From Phaseolus vulgaris (Eukaryota > Streptophyta > Magnoliopsida > Fabales > Fabaceae): 64,000 nt of DNA. Positions 12,815-24,753 of this stretch are shown here, in pieces. The notes beneath the pieces were generated by a model that had not been told where the DNA came from, made no database searches, and saw only the letters and a program-made list of their open reading frames with translations. The translations under genes were made by a program, and so were the position numbers. Numbering within the stretch: the stretch's first letter is position 1; each line of letters opens with the position of its first letter. The stretch covers positions 33,257,753-33,321,752 of the forward strand of contig NC_023755.2 in NCBI RefSeq assembly GCF_000499845.2, given 5' to 3'.

Positions 12815-13128
12815 TGTTTTAATTTTAAACTTGATTAGGGATGTATGAACTTTTGAATAATTATGTGTTGTAATTTTAAACTTGATTAGGGATGTATGAA
12901 CTTTTTATATGTTTAAATTTTCAATTACATATAAACTTTTGAACATTATTACGTGTGCTTTAATTTTCAATGAAATGAATGGATGATTATAACTTTATAC
13001 ATTATTTTATTTTATTATGAAAAAGTGGTGGTTAAATTTTATAATGGTATAAAACAGATTATAAAAAAGTGGTGGTTAAATTTTATAATTGTATAAAACA
13101 GATTATAAAAAACTGGTGGTTAAATTTT
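12815..13128. repeat. Two short tandem arrays in CACTA-2
   Basis: An AATTTTAAACTTGATTAGGG block is duplicated between about 12815 and 12905. A separate 44-bp unit containing GTGGTGGTTAAATTTTATAA starts at 13026, 13070 and 13114 (third copy partial, with CTGG). These lie next to the 3' subterminal repeats of the transposon. Confidence 0.8.
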
Positions 13129-13367
13129 ATTTATTCAGAATTAAAATTACGTCAGTTAAAAACTCCACTACTTACGTATATTATGGCGCCAGAATCTTCT
13201 TCAATGGATGTAAATTGCGACAGTTATAACTGACACTACTTACATATAAAAACTGTCACTACTTACACTATGTTTAAAGTGGCGGGTGTTGCGGCGGGTA
13301 GAGTAAAACCGCCACATTAAACTTTGTGGCGGCCAGTTCTATGGCGGTTTGGAAAACCGTCACAAGC

Positions 13368-13423
13368 GTATATTGTGGCGGTTATAAACGCCAGTTTATA
13401 CGAAAATAACCGCCACAATATAC
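13368..13423. repeat. Perfect 18-bp inverted repeat in the CACTA-2 subterminal region
   Basis: The arm GTATATTGTGGCGGTTAT (13368-13385) is followed after 20 bases by its exact reverse complement (13406-13423). The right arm lies 16 bp from the transposon end. The shared GGCGGTTA word recurs through both subterminal regions and is a candidate transposase-binding site. Confidence 0.9.
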
Positions 13424-13442
13424 ACTTTTTTTTGTAGTGAGA

Positions 13443-16400
13443 TTGAGAATAATATAAATTACTCACTGAACAAGCATGCTCCTATTGTGATGTCGGACGT
13501 GTTTGGCCGTTACGCGGAATTTGTGGACAACGATGCAACAATATAGACGATTCACTTGAGAAAGTATGTAGAGACATATTGGAACGTCCGAGGGAGGAGC
13601 TTTTGATATATGAGATTGATATCTCTCATTTCCATCCCTGGAAAGTGTTCATATATATAAACATGATCCACTGATGGTCATCTCACTAATAGGGAGGTGG
13701 AAATTGTTGGTGTCGCAGTGTCACCTTTCCATAAAATTTGAAATGGGATCTTTATCAACGTTCTCATAACTAATGTTGCATAGAAGCAACAACTTGGTGT
13801 TAAGCACTACAACCTCAAATTAGGGTCTCAAATTTACTTAACTTGCACCCAAGGGAGACCAACTTCAATTTTTCTTGATCCTCACCCTTCCACAGTCTAC
13901 AACGTGGTCAATGTAAGCAAGTCCCCCAACAAGTCCTACTTGTTCATTGTGTTCTGTAAGAGTTGGTAGCAATACATGAATTAATGGTAGTGACAAGTTG
14001 TTTCCTATCTCTTCTATAAATGGACATTGTTGGTCTATGTTTGACTTTTGCTTGCAATGATCCACCTTTGTTTCTAGCCATATTTCTGCCAACAATAAAG
14101 TCCCACAATACAATCAATACTTTATTTTTAAATAAGTTATACATTTTGGATTGTGTATTCCAAAATGTATTTTTAGATTTAGAAAACATAGGAACCACAA
14201 TACCAATCACGAATAAAAAACAACATATACAATTCCGAGTGGGCTCTCACAGTCAAGAATTGAAGAAGACAAGGGGGCAACAAAGGGGGGAGCAGTGCAA
14301 AGAGAAGAAGAAGAAGTGGAGGGAGATGGAAAGGTAGGGTTTAATATAATAGAGGATGGGTAATTTTATCTTTTGACATATCCTATTGAGATGCAGTTTA
14401 AATTTATGGGTGTGCAAGAATATAGAGGTCCCTTCATGCATACATTGGCCCATGCTATGTTAGGTATATCCAAAGCTAGAAAGCCCAATTCAAATGACAT
14501 CTTGTTTTTTTAATATTGTAATCGAGTATTATTTGAATCCAGTGTACGCTTGGACTTCGTTTTGGATGTGCAGAAAGTAGAAAAAATTTAGGATGGAAAA
14601 AGTTGGGAAGGAGAAAAAATTGAATAGAAAAATAAATGTTGTAGTATTTTTTTTTTTTGGATTGAAAAAATAAAAAAGAGAATGGAAAAAAATAAAAAAA
14701 TTTATTTTATTGTTCGGTTAGACAAAGAAAGAAAGAAAATTATATTTCACTACAGAAAAAGATACCCTCTGTGCTCTATATTTTCTTAAAAATAAATAAA
14801 AGAAAAAGAGTGATAATGACTGTCAAGTGAAGACTTTGTGATGTATTCTTAAAGACTAAATACAAATCATTGAGAACGTGAGAAAGAAACAATAATTCAC
14901 AATGATAACTACAACGATAAATACGATATATAAAATGTATATATTGAAATAAAATATCTCTTTTTAGATATAATTATAAATTATAAACAAGTTTTTTGAA
15001 ATTATTAAAATTTATAATTTTTTATATTTTACTCGAAGATTAACACAGTTTTTCATGATAAATCCCTCTGTTGAAGAGAAAATCAATTTTCTTTTCTCGT
15101 GATCTTCTGTTTTTCTCTCCAGTTTCTTGCGCTAACTAGTGAACATAATTTTTTTATTAAATAAGTTTTTGTTGTGTTGAATTTAAAATTTTAAGTTTTA
15201 GCTCCCATCATTTATTTATTTTTTTGTACTTGTGAAGTTTTATTCCTCACATATATAATTTTTGATTTGTTATTAAACTAAAAGTTATAATTAATAGGAA
15301 GAAGATAATTCTATAATTCTTGATACACTCTAAAAAAGTTGTGAATTTAAGCACAAGGAAATTTTTTTAGAGAAAATTCTTTTACTTTTTTATCCCTTTA
15401 TATGGAGTTCCTTTACTAGTCATACTTTTGTCTGAATGTTTTTTAAATACTTATTGATAAATAAATAAATGAATTCAGATTTTCATAAATTTCAAATTAA
15501 TTCATCATAACTTGAAATAATATTTTTTTTTTCAAAAGAAAGTGCAATTAATATTTCATCTCAATTCGATATATATTTTCGTATTTTTTAAAGAAAATTA
15601 CCATTTTTTTCTAAAAAATTATATTTTAATAATTATCTTTTAATTAAATGATGATACTTTACTAATATTATATTATATTATATATACATTAATATAAAAT
15701 TATGATTATATGACAACTTTTAATGTGGCAATATAATTTATCTGTGATAATAAATGAGATGGTAATAAATTATAAACACAAAATTACTTGCTTGTTAATT
15801 ATTTTTTTATCTACATAATAAAAAAGATAATAATAAAATTTTAAATAAGAAATTAATTATTATATTAGTTATTTTTTTACCTATCATAATGATGTATATG
15901 ATGATAAAATTATAAATATAAAATTACTTATGTCTCTTATTTTTTACCAGTCAGAATATCTATATATAATTTTAGCTATACATTCTTAATGTTAATTTAT
16001 TTTAATATGTCGGGTTGATCCACTTTTATCCATATAATTTAGGTTTCACCGTGTTGAATTGAATTCAAATAATTAAATTAATACAATTAAAATTTTGACC
16101 TGATAAAAATAAAGATAAGAGTAAAATAATTATTTACATTTTTAATAAGTTGTTATATGATGAATCCGGAGTTATACTCATATTTTTATTCAATTGTGAG
16201 TATTATATTTTAATTTTATCAATTAGGTATCTTTTAAATTTGTGTTTTAATAATGAAAAGTATATTTAAAGTAAGACTTCGTTGTTACTTATTATCGTAA
16301 ATATTTTTTTTAAATGAAGCACTGAAACTAATAAAAAAATTGAAGCTATGAAACATCAAATACGACTTATATATTGAGTAGTTTTAATATTATTTTTTAA

Positions 16401-17273
16401 TAGGCAATTAAGTTTACATAGTGAGTTTGAATTGCAAATTTTACATTATAATCCATAAAAATATATAATCCATAAACAATATGAAGTGAGGTTTTGAGCC
16501 TCTAATTAAGGAAAGTTATAGCTCGTGTTTACGGCTTCACAATAACAACAAAAGTCACAGCCCTTCTTTCTTGGTTTTCTTTTTTATTCTTTTCTCTTTT
16601 TCTTTCTTTTCTTTTTCTTCTTTCTTCATTTTCTTCGCAAACTTCTCTCTTTTTTGCTTGTCAATTTTTCCTTTTTACTTTCTTTCTTCATTTTGAAGGT
16701 TGTTTCTCACATTTTTTTCACACACAAATCTTATCAGTTAGAAGACAAAGTAATATAAAACATTTTTAGTAGCTGAGAGAAAAAAAATGCTTGTAGCACT
16801 GCTATATATTTTTAGTAGTACAATTATTTGTTCAATGAATTTATCTTAGATCAAAAGTGTTTAGATTCTCATGCATTAATTTTTTAAGATATATTTAATA
16901 TAAATATTTTGAAAGACATTGATGTACTATTTTGCATCCATTGTTAGTTAGAAAGTGTGTTTGTAATGATAGAAATGTAAAATTTTTGTTTGATGACAAA
17001 TGATAAATTATGAAAAGAGGTGTCAATCTAGTAAATTTGTATATGTTCTTATAATTTAAATAATTTGGAGTTAACTTACTTTTGTTTGCATTTGTTTCTC
17101 ATAATGATGATTATAATCGTATTTAATATGAAAGTAGAAAAATTTGCATATCTAGCTGTTAGAGACAAATAAAAAAGATTCTATATTCAATTGATTTTTC
17201 CCATAAAAAACTTTTATATATGGTTTTATAAACCCAATAATACGAGAGTCTATTGTATTAAACATGAGTATGC

Positions 17274-17318
<45 letters not shown>

Positions 17319-18157
17319 TATAAATATGTATTTAAAGTTAGTGTTAATTTAAATAACTTAAAGTTAACTTATTCTTGTTTGTGACTTTTTTTTATCTCAT
17401 GATAATGGAATATGATTGTATTTAGAATGAGAGTAGAAAATATATTACAAAGACAAGTGTTAGAGACAAATCTAATCTAAAAAGATTCTATGTTGTTGAC
17501 TGCATTTTATTTGTACGAAAACTTTTGTGTTAGTTTTATAAACTCAATGATTTTTTTTCTTTGATAACTTTTATGTATAGTTTTATAAACCAATTATACA
17601 ATACTATTGTACCAAACATGAGTGTACATATATACTCTATAAATATGTATACAAAGTTAGGGTGTTATAGAAAAAATTAAATTAACCCAAGTTGTATTTA
17701 ATACTAGACATATCTTTGGCATGAAGAATAATCATGGATTTAGGAAAAACCTTTCACTTACATTTACTTAGGGGTCATGAAAGTATATTTTGTGAAAGAA
17801 AATTACAACACTATTTATTTAAATGAACTAATTTAAATATTTTAACAATGACCCAAACAATTTGGTTATTTATTTGTCGTAAAAATGAAAAAAGTAGTAG
17901 ACAATGTATAAATCTTTTGGTAAGTTCGAAAAGTGTAAGTTGGGGAGATTTAGAGACAGATTTTTCACTATAGTAAATACAATATTAAAAATAACTTTAA
18001 ATTTAACTTAATCTAAAACTAATAAATTTTTGTTTTGATAAATTTTAAATGACTTTCACATTAAATTAAAAAATAAACTTTAAGTGTAATTTAATTTTAT
18101 AAAATCAAAATTATAAAATAAAATTTATATTCACTTTATATATTATTAAGTATTTTT
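13443..18157. other. AT-rich intergenic stretch, no gene supported
   Basis: 13500-14340 is less AT-rich and has overlapping open frames on both strands around 13865-14337. None has a domain I recognise, and they are interrupted by many stops. 14500-18150 is AT-rich. It contains a pyrimidine-rich block at 16557-16690 and an (AT)n run of about 40 bp at 17277-17318. Two similar passages near 17060-17340 and 17350-17650 (TTAACTTA, then GAGAGTAGAAAA, then TTTTATAAAC) look like an old, diverged tandem duplication. Confidence 0.5.
17277..17318. repeat. AT dinucleotide microsatellite
   Basis: A nearly perfect (AT)n run of about 40 bases in otherwise AT-rich intergenic DNA. Confidence 0.95.
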
Positions 18158-18162
18158 ATTTT

Positions 18163-19034
18163 TGTTCCTCTCGGTTGACTCGCTCCGCCGGTTGATTCCA
18201 ACAGCTGCTTTGGCTCTTCGATCTTGCCTGAGAATCATACCTTCTTGATCAAGAAACCTCTCACCTGCAAAGACAAAAGGGGCGCCCTAGCGGTCGTTTG
18301 CACTCCGACGCTCAAGTCAGTATTAGGGCAAAGAAACACCATGTGTGTATATTAGCTTCAGTCTTAGAAACTGCGTACCTTACTAGGGTTCTTGGCACCC
18401 TTTATATAGGCTGAAACTAGGGTTTACCTTTGTGTTGTTACCCTTATCTAGGGTTCCTTGGAAAATGTCCATGCGCCGCTATTTAGGTAATCTTAGCATA
18501 TCTGGCATGTGGAACCTTCCTTAACTGGAGTGCAATGAATAATAGAGTGGTCGCTTGGGTACCAACTTGTGCACCTACTCTCTAGCGCCATCTGCTTCGT
18601 GGGTGTCCTAAGTATTCACGTGCCATGCATGCAGCTTCCCTGGAAACCCTAACCCTAATGGGCTTTAACGCCTCCCAGAATTATTCATACGTGTCGCGCC
18701 TTCATGCGCTATACACATCACGTGCATGATCCCTCGTGACTTAGGCTTCCCACACATCTCATGTCTTTAACTGTTAACTTGTCGTAACTCTAGGGCCCAC
18801 CTTACGTGGCCCTTTACAACGTTCAGGCGACCGATGTCCGATCTTCTCCCTCTAGTGGCGAGGTTTGATATCGATCTCTAACATCGGGGCTTAGGACATC
18901 AATATCAAAGACTAACCAATCCCTTGGTAGGTGTGTCTGGGGCCCACCTCACGTGGCCCCCTTCCCCTGCCAAGCATCGGTGCGCGATGTTTGAGGTCAG
19001 TCTCTGGGTCGATGACCGAGGACTGGTCAGGACA
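18163..19034 (-). repeat. 3' LTR of Tat-1
   Basis: It starts TGTTCCTCTCGG and ends CAGGACA on the plus strand, pairing base for base in length with 34946-35817. It contains the same TTTATATAGG block (18407-18416), which reads as a TATA box on the minus strand. Confidence 0.92.
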
Positions 19035-19048
19035 CAAGCCCCCCGACC
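19035..19048 (-). promoter_or_regulatory. Polypurine tract of Tat-1
   Basis: On the minus strand the 3' LTR is preceded by GAGGTCGGGGGGCTTG, a purine-rich run expected to prime plus-strand DNA synthesis during retrotransposition. Confidence 0.7.
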
Positions 19049-19593
19049 TCGAACTGTAACTTGTTTCAGTGAAGAGGCTAGGTGATTGCGCTGGGCGACC
19101 TACGTGGCACTGGGTAACAGACGTGAACAATACACCGAAGTGACATCTCACCATTCTTCGTTAATCAACGTACACGTGTCAAGATCAACGGTTGGGACTT
19201 GTTGGCGCTCGAACTTCTTCGTGCACTGTTAAAACACTTTAACTCTTACGCTTTCCCCACTGTTCCATTACATTCACTTATGCAAACCTTCCCTTAGCAT
19301 TTCTGCGAAAAACGCTCTCTTCTCTTTCTTCCAAAAGTCAAACCCTTGAACCTCAGCATTCGAAAGGTATGATTTTTATTCCCGATCAGTTTGCCATTTA
19401 TGATTTCGTCACTTGTAACATGCTTATAACTGCCTGGGACTGTTTATGATTCTTGCATTTCTTCGCGCATTCATTTCTACTGTTCATGTCTCGAGTCTTT
19501 GTTTTTTTTGTTTTTCCCTGGTTTCGTCAAATTACGCCACCTCCTCCTCTAAACTTTATCTTTTTCCTTTCCTTTTTAGCTTTCTTATCTAAG

Positions 19594-21517
19594 ATGACCA
19601 AACGAGTACCTTCTCCAGCTTCTCCTTCAGACTCCAACTCAACTTCGTTTTCATCCCCTGTTCCAACCTCTTCGCCAGTTCCCCCTCCTTCTGCCTCATT
19701 CTACAAGTCCCTATATCGCTGGGCACCGACGGATCTTCTAGGGGTAACATCCACCTTCACATCCCTCGAGAGCATAACGACTTATAGGAAGAAACAAACT
19801 TGCCACCCATCGCGCGTCTTTGGCAAAGATCACGATAAGTTTGTGCGGATAGTGGCTTGTCGTGAGGGTGAGCCAGTATGTTTTGATGAAGCCTCTGATC
19901 CCGAAGGCCCTTTCTGCTTCATCTATTCCACCATCTTCCGAAGACTAGGGCTTCAATTACCCCTTACTCTCTTCGAGCGCACACTTCTGACCGAGGTGAA
20001 CGTTGCCCCCGCCTAACTGCATCCCAACAGTTGGGCGTTCGTAAGGGCTTTCGCCATCCTTTGCTACAGCCTCGGCCTTACGCCGTCTATGGATACCTTT
20101 CTTTATTTCTTTGAAGTTAAAGACCTTGGGAAGAAGTTGTGGTTCAGCTTCAATGGTGTGGCTGGGAGGGTGCTCTTAACGCTCTTCCAGCAATCATACA
20201 AGGGGTTCAAGAAGAACTTCTTCAAAGTCCAAAGCAATCGGAGGGACCCTGCTCTTTTAGATGGGTTTCCCTTATATTGGATGGAGAAGCCAAACCTTCA
20301 GAGAGCCTGAAGTCTTGAGGATCTTTCCCCTTAGGAGCGAGGAGTATGCGAGCTCCTCTCTGGACTCTCTGCCCCTTTCAGCACTTTGGAGCTACTCAAG
20401 CGTGAGTTTAGCCCAAAAATCTTAAGACATATATCAATATTTTCTTGTTCCCATGCCTCTTGTTTCATTTCATTTTTGCTTTTATACTCGCCTTGTTTAT
20501 TATCTCCTGTGTTAACTTGTTGCTTTCATGTAGATATGGGCTTCAACAAATACAAAAAGAAGAAGTTGGCCGACCTGCTGGCCAAGCGTCGGGCGGCAAC
20601 CTCAGCTACCCCCGCTCCCCAACCCATCGATCCAGCCCCTGCCGTTGATGGACAAAGAGGGGTGGTGGCCTTCGAGACCGATGATGAAGACACATGCACC
20701 GGTCTCGTCTTCAAAAGGCAAAGGGTTGGCGAGGCCGTGGCACCCTCTGCTTCTGCATCCGGTGGGACCCCGACCTTCATGGACCATCCCCCGAGCGCCT
20801 CCTCCCACTCCAACTTGTTGTTCACGAGGGTGGAGGAGAGAGCGCCCCCGAGGGCCAGGAGATGCCTTCTACCTCCCAGCTTCCCGTGCTGCTCCAACGA
20901 ATATTCAACCGCTTCCAGGACAAGGAGGTGGTGGAGAGCTTGAGCGTCAACCTCTCTCAGGATCGCGTGGTCGACGGTTAGGAGACTTCCTGATCGCATC
21001 TAATCTTGCGTTGAGTAGGGCCCAAGAGGCCGAAGATCTCAAGGTTAGGATGGTGAAGCTTGAGGAAGAGTTGTCCACCCAGACCAAGACCTTTGCCAAT
21101 CGGGAGACCGCCATGTATGTGAAGTTGGCAAGCCTTCGCCAATTTGAGAAGGACGCCAAGAAGGCTCTTCATGACAAGGGCAGGAGGCTATCCAGCTAGA
21201 AGCGAAGATCTTGCCTCTTCGCACCAACGTGATCGAGCTAGAAGAGCTGGTGGCGGAGATGAAGGGGAAAATGGCAAAGCTGGAGGAAAGGGCGATCCAG
21301 CGAGGTCCTGCTGGGGCAGGTTGAGGGGGAGCTCGGTGAGAAGGTTGAATCCTTCAAGAAGACAGAGGAGGAACTCACCAATGATGTTGCTGACGGTTAC
21401 GGTGAGAGGTTCCAAGATGCCATCGCTCAGTTTGCCTGCGTGCATCCTGAGGTGGATCTTACCCGTTTCGGCGAGTCTAAGTGCGTTGTTGATGGGCAAC
21501 TCGTGCTGAGAGAGTAA
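19594..21517 (+). pseudogene. Antisense ORF of Tat-1 (putative gypsy-type transposon protein, Transposase_28/PF04195-like), broken
   Basis: It runs opposite to gag-pol between pol and the 3' LTR. Exon 1 (19594-20401) starts MTKRVPSPASPS, a Ser/Pro-rich leader. A globular region follows with L-H-P-N-S-W-A-F-V-R-A-F and F-L-Y-F-F-E-V-K, typical of the family I know as PF04195. A GT-AG intron (20402-20533) leads to exon 2, starting near MGFNKYKKKK. That exon has a low-complexity part, a coiled coil (V-K-L-E-E-E-L, then E-M-K-G-K-M-A-K-L-E-E) and an ending with D-A-I-A-Q-F and V-V-D-G, stopping at 21515-21517. Stops at 20014 and 20308 and frame shifts in exon 2 break it. Function in the element is unknown. 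A possible 5'-UTR intron lies at about 19366-19579. Confidence 0.75.
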
Positions 21518-22224
21518 CCATTTGTAACTCTGTCTTTTTGGAAGAACAATTTGTCCTTTGTACATGTGCATAGACCTCTATAAATATTTATCTTTCTTTT
21601 AACTGTTTACCTTAGCCGCTTCACTTCTCTGCTTTTGCTCGTATTGATTTCAACTAATAGCGCCTTCGACCTAGGTTCACACTTTAGGTAACACGTTTTG
21701 AGTGTATGCCTTATCCTGTGTGCACGAATCCCTTAACTGGCCCAACCTTTGTTCGAGGGTAATCCACTCTTGCTGTTTTTTGATCTTCTTCTCGTGAAGC
21801 AAGGCGACCTTGTTAATCTTGTCCCTACCTTCCTTGGATTGACGGGAATACCATGCTGGAAATACTGGTGAACTACACCATTTTTTACTTTGGCTCTGAT
21901 CTTGATCCTGCATCACAAAGGTAAGGGTGAACTTAATTGGTGAGCCATGCTGTTCTACCTCGGGGTTACTACGCAAGAGGGAGGCCCCCTAAGGAACCAT
22001 ACTTCTCCAGTCTTGGTGTCTCTAACCCAGGCGAACGACTCTTACCAACCTCATCCTTGCTGTACAAAGTCAAGAGGCGGGCCTGAATAACTGGCCGTGA
22101 CCTTGCTTGTAAAAAGTCAAGAGGCAAGCCTTCAACATTCGAGCCATACTTTTTCTCAGCCTTGGTAAACTTGCGCAAGAGGGAGGTTCATCATCGAACC
22201 ATACTATTCTCGACCTAGGCGCAT

Positions 22225-22466
22225 TACCTCAAGGAAGAGGTTCATTTGACTAGAGAACCGTACTATTCTTCGCCTTGGTGAACTTACACGAGGGGGGCTT
22301 ATTAGGAAAACCAAACTACCTCTACTCCCCGTTTATCACTTCAAGGGAGAGGTTCATTTGACTGGGGAACCGTACTATTCTTCGCCTTGCTGAACTTACA
22401 CGAGGGGGGCTTATTGGAAAACCAAACTACCTCTACTCCCCGTGTTTCACTTTAAGGGAGAGGTTT
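22225..22466. repeat. Tandem duplication of an approximately 120-bp unit in the Tat-1 3' noncoding region
   Basis: Two adjacent copies share GGGAACCGTACTATTCTTCG, ACTTACACGAGGGGGGCTTA and CCAAACTACCTCTACTCCCC. Shorter echoes (AAGTCAAGAGGC, GAGGGAGG) occur at 21980-22190. The array lies between the end of pol and the end of the antisense ORF, the position where Tat/Ogre elements are known to carry variable tandem repeats. Confidence 0.85.
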
Positions 22467-22508
22467 ATTTAACTGCAATGCACATTTCTTAACTGAATAA
22501 CTAGAATT

Positions 22509-23367
22509 TTATTCGGGTGACCTCGTTAAGAAACCCTTATACGGGTGGGCCTTCTGCATCACCAGGTCGACGACCTGGAACTGCCGAGGTCGCAGCTTGG
22601 AGCTGTACTTGTACTCCACCCTCCTTTTCAAGACTTCAGCCTTAATCCTTGCTTCATCTAGTAGGTCTAGGTTCACCTTTCTTTCTTTGTTGGACTCCTT
22701 GACCATGAAGTTCTGGAAACGCGATGAGTTCTCCTGAATTTCCACTGGAATCATAGCATCTGAACCATATACCAAGCTGAATGGTTTCCCCGGTTGTGGA
22801 CTGAGGGGTGGTGTGGTAGGCCCACACTATGTTCTTCCATACGAAGTGTTGGACCTTGTGGACTGTGAAATGTGCCACGGGCTCAGCCTCGATCCACTTC
22901 GTGAAGTATTCTATGGCAACCACGAGGTACTTCATCTGTCGTACCGCCAAAGGAAAGGGCCCCAGAATATCGATCCCCCAGGTATGAAATGGCCATGGGC
23001 TGTAGATCGATCTCAACTTCTCTGGGGGCGCCTTGTGCCAATCAGCATGTTGTTGGCACTGCTTGCACCGCTGGACGTACCTCGTACAATTCACCCTCAT
23101 GGTTGATCAGTAATACCCTGCGCAAATGGCCTTTGATGAGAGGGATCAACCACTGATGTGGCTACCGCATATCCCTTCATGTAGTTCTGCCATGATGCGT
23201 GTGCATTGTTCACCGTCTACACATACCAGAATAGGATGGGTGAATCCATGCCTGAACAATTTTCCATCGATCAGGGTGTACTTGCTCAAATTTTTCTTGA
23301 TTTTCCGAGCTTCTGCAGGTTCTAGCGGGAGTACTTCATCAGTCAAGTAGCGTTGGTAGGCCATCAT
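22509..23367 (-). pseudogene. Tat-1 integrase with internal deletion
   Basis: The N part (23146-23367) contains the zinc-finger region, with L-H-E-G-I-C-G-S-H. The next piece (22654-23100) has C-K-Q-C-Q, W-G-I-D-I-L-G-P-F-P (first catalytic Asp) and the beta-strand words Y-F-T-K-W-I-E-A. The frame then jumps from K-N-I-V directly to W-A-Y-H-T-T-P. Compared with related integrases about 75-80 residues are missing, including the second Asp and catalytic Glu of the DDE triad. The C piece (22509-22775) begins M-V-Y-G-S-D-A-M-I-P-V-E. With two of three catalytic residues lost this copy cannot integrate itself. Confidence 0.85.
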
Positions 23368-23397
23368 CTAGGTTTCTCCTGATTCAACCTGGTAAAT

Positions 23398-24011
23398 TTA
23401 CGACGCTATCTCCCCAACAACCAGGTACCTACTTATTCTGGGTGTTTTCATCGTCTTCTGTGTTAACGACCGATGACTCCTCCTCGTCCCTTCCGATGTG
23501 CTAACTTGTTGGACTTCTGTCATATTGTCTGTGGTAGTTCGAGGTGTCTTTAGGGTCTCCTGAATCACTGTCCTCTGCCTACCCCCCTTGCCCGAACTGG
23601 CAAGCTTTGCAAGCAAGTCAGCTCGGGCATTCTGTTTTCTGGGTACGTGGACTAACTTGAACGACTCCTTTAGGATTTGGACATATTCCAAGTACGCGGC
23701 CATCTGAGGGTCTTTAGCTTGGTACTCCCCCGTGACTTGCTTGTAACTAACAAAGAATCACTCTTTGCCAACAACCCCTTTGCTCCCATCTCTTTGGCCA
23801 ACAACATTCCAGCGATCAGGGCCTCATATTCTGCTTGGTTGTTACTGGCCTTGAAAGCAAACCGTAGGGCTTGCTCGATCAACAACCCATCTGATCCCTC
23901 CAAGATGACACCAGCCCCACTACCTTGATGGTTTGAGGAACCATCTACAGAAAGCACCCATCTGAAGCCCACTCCCTCTTGGTGCGTGGCTGCCGAGGAG
24001 AGTTCTACCAC
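23398..24011 (-). pseudogene. Tat-1 archaeal-type RNase H (second RNaseH) domain and linker
   Basis: The stretch has V-D-G-S-S-N, then G-A-G-V-I-L, then N-N-Q-A-E-Y-E-A-L-I-A-G-M and later S-D-S, the RVT_3/archaeal RNaseH signature with its acidic catalytic residues (D, E, D). This duplicated RNaseH lies between the conventional RNaseH and integrase and is diagnostic of Tat-type gypsy elements. The linker includes H-V-P-R-K-Q-N-A-R-A-D. A frameshift near 23690 separates it from the downstream part. Confidence 0.85.
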
Positions 24012-24050
24012 AAAGTTAGCGTAAATATGGCCCTTGATGGGGCCTCTAGG

Positions 24051-24753
24051 CTAATACTGCACGTCAAAATCAGACAGTTCTACCGCCCATCGTATCATTG
24101 TGCCTGCCACATCTGACTTTTGCAGGACCTTGCGAATTGGGAGGTCCGTCATTACTATCACGGTGAAGCTCTGGAAGTAGTGGCAGAGTCTTCGCGCGGA
24201 GAATACTATTGCCAAAGCTACTTTTTCTAAGGCCTGGTATCTCACCTCTGGCCCTTGCAACACCTTGCTGACGAAGTAGATCGGCCTCTCCACCTGGTCT
24301 TGCTCCTGTAATAGGACTGAGCTGATCGCTTTCTCTGTAATCGTGAAGTATAGGCGGAGCAGGGTACCTGACTCTGGCTTGCACAACACTGGTGGACTGG
24401 CCAGGTAGTCTTTCAGCTTTACAAATGCCTTTTCGCACTCCCGGGTCCATATGAACCTGCTGTTTCTCTTCAGGCACTGGAAGTAAGGGTGCCCCTTGTC
24501 TCCTCCTACCGATACGAATCTGGACAGAGCGGCCATGCGCCTATCAACTGTTGCACTTCTTTCACCGAGATCGGGTTCTTCATGGCTTTTATAGCAGCGT
24601 ACTTCTCGGGATTTGCCTCTATCCCTCGTTCAGTGAGTAGGAAACCCAGGAACTTGCCTGCCTCAACCCCAAATACGCACTTCTCCGGGTTCAGCTTCAG
24701 CCTGTACTTTGCTATCTTGGTGAACAGTTCTTCCAGGTCAGTTACATGTTTCT
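24051..24753 (-). pseudogene. Tat-1 reverse transcriptase 3' part and conventional RNase H
   Basis: Read on the minus strand it resumes with E-K-H-V-T-D-L-E-E-L-F, then L-N-P-E-K-C-V-F-G and F-L-G-F, the thumb region of gypsy RTs. The RNaseH_RT region follows, with K-L-K-D-Y-L and A-L-E-K-V-A-L-A-I-V-F. The RT palm with its YIDD motif lies at 32326-32692, now more than 7.5 kb away because of nested insertion. A frameshift near 24510 separates the two open stretches. Confidence 0.85.

Larger units (their letters stand above)
9876..13439 (+). mobile_element. CACTA transposon with captured host-gene fragments (Pack-CACTA type), CACTA-2
   Basis: The left end reads CACTACAAAAAATCG and the right end, on the minus strand, CACTACAAAAAAAAGTG. 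The 3 bp on each side are AGA (9873-9875 and 13440-13442), a perfect CACTA-type duplication, so both boundaries are firm. Subterminal DNA at both ends is filled with GGCGGTTA / CCGCCAC and GTGACAGTT words in both orientations. The 3564-bp element encodes no transposase. It carries exon-intron fragments of host genes on the plus strand at 10512-10755, 11490-12343 and 12594-12807. Such gene capture is established for CACTA, MULE and Helitron elements. It would need trans-acting transposase. Confidence 0.9.

Noticed and set aside
20526..21571. Long minus-strand open frames across the Tat-1 antisense ORF
   Set aside because: They are frame shadows of the GC-rich plus-strand antisense ORF, with no motif of their own.
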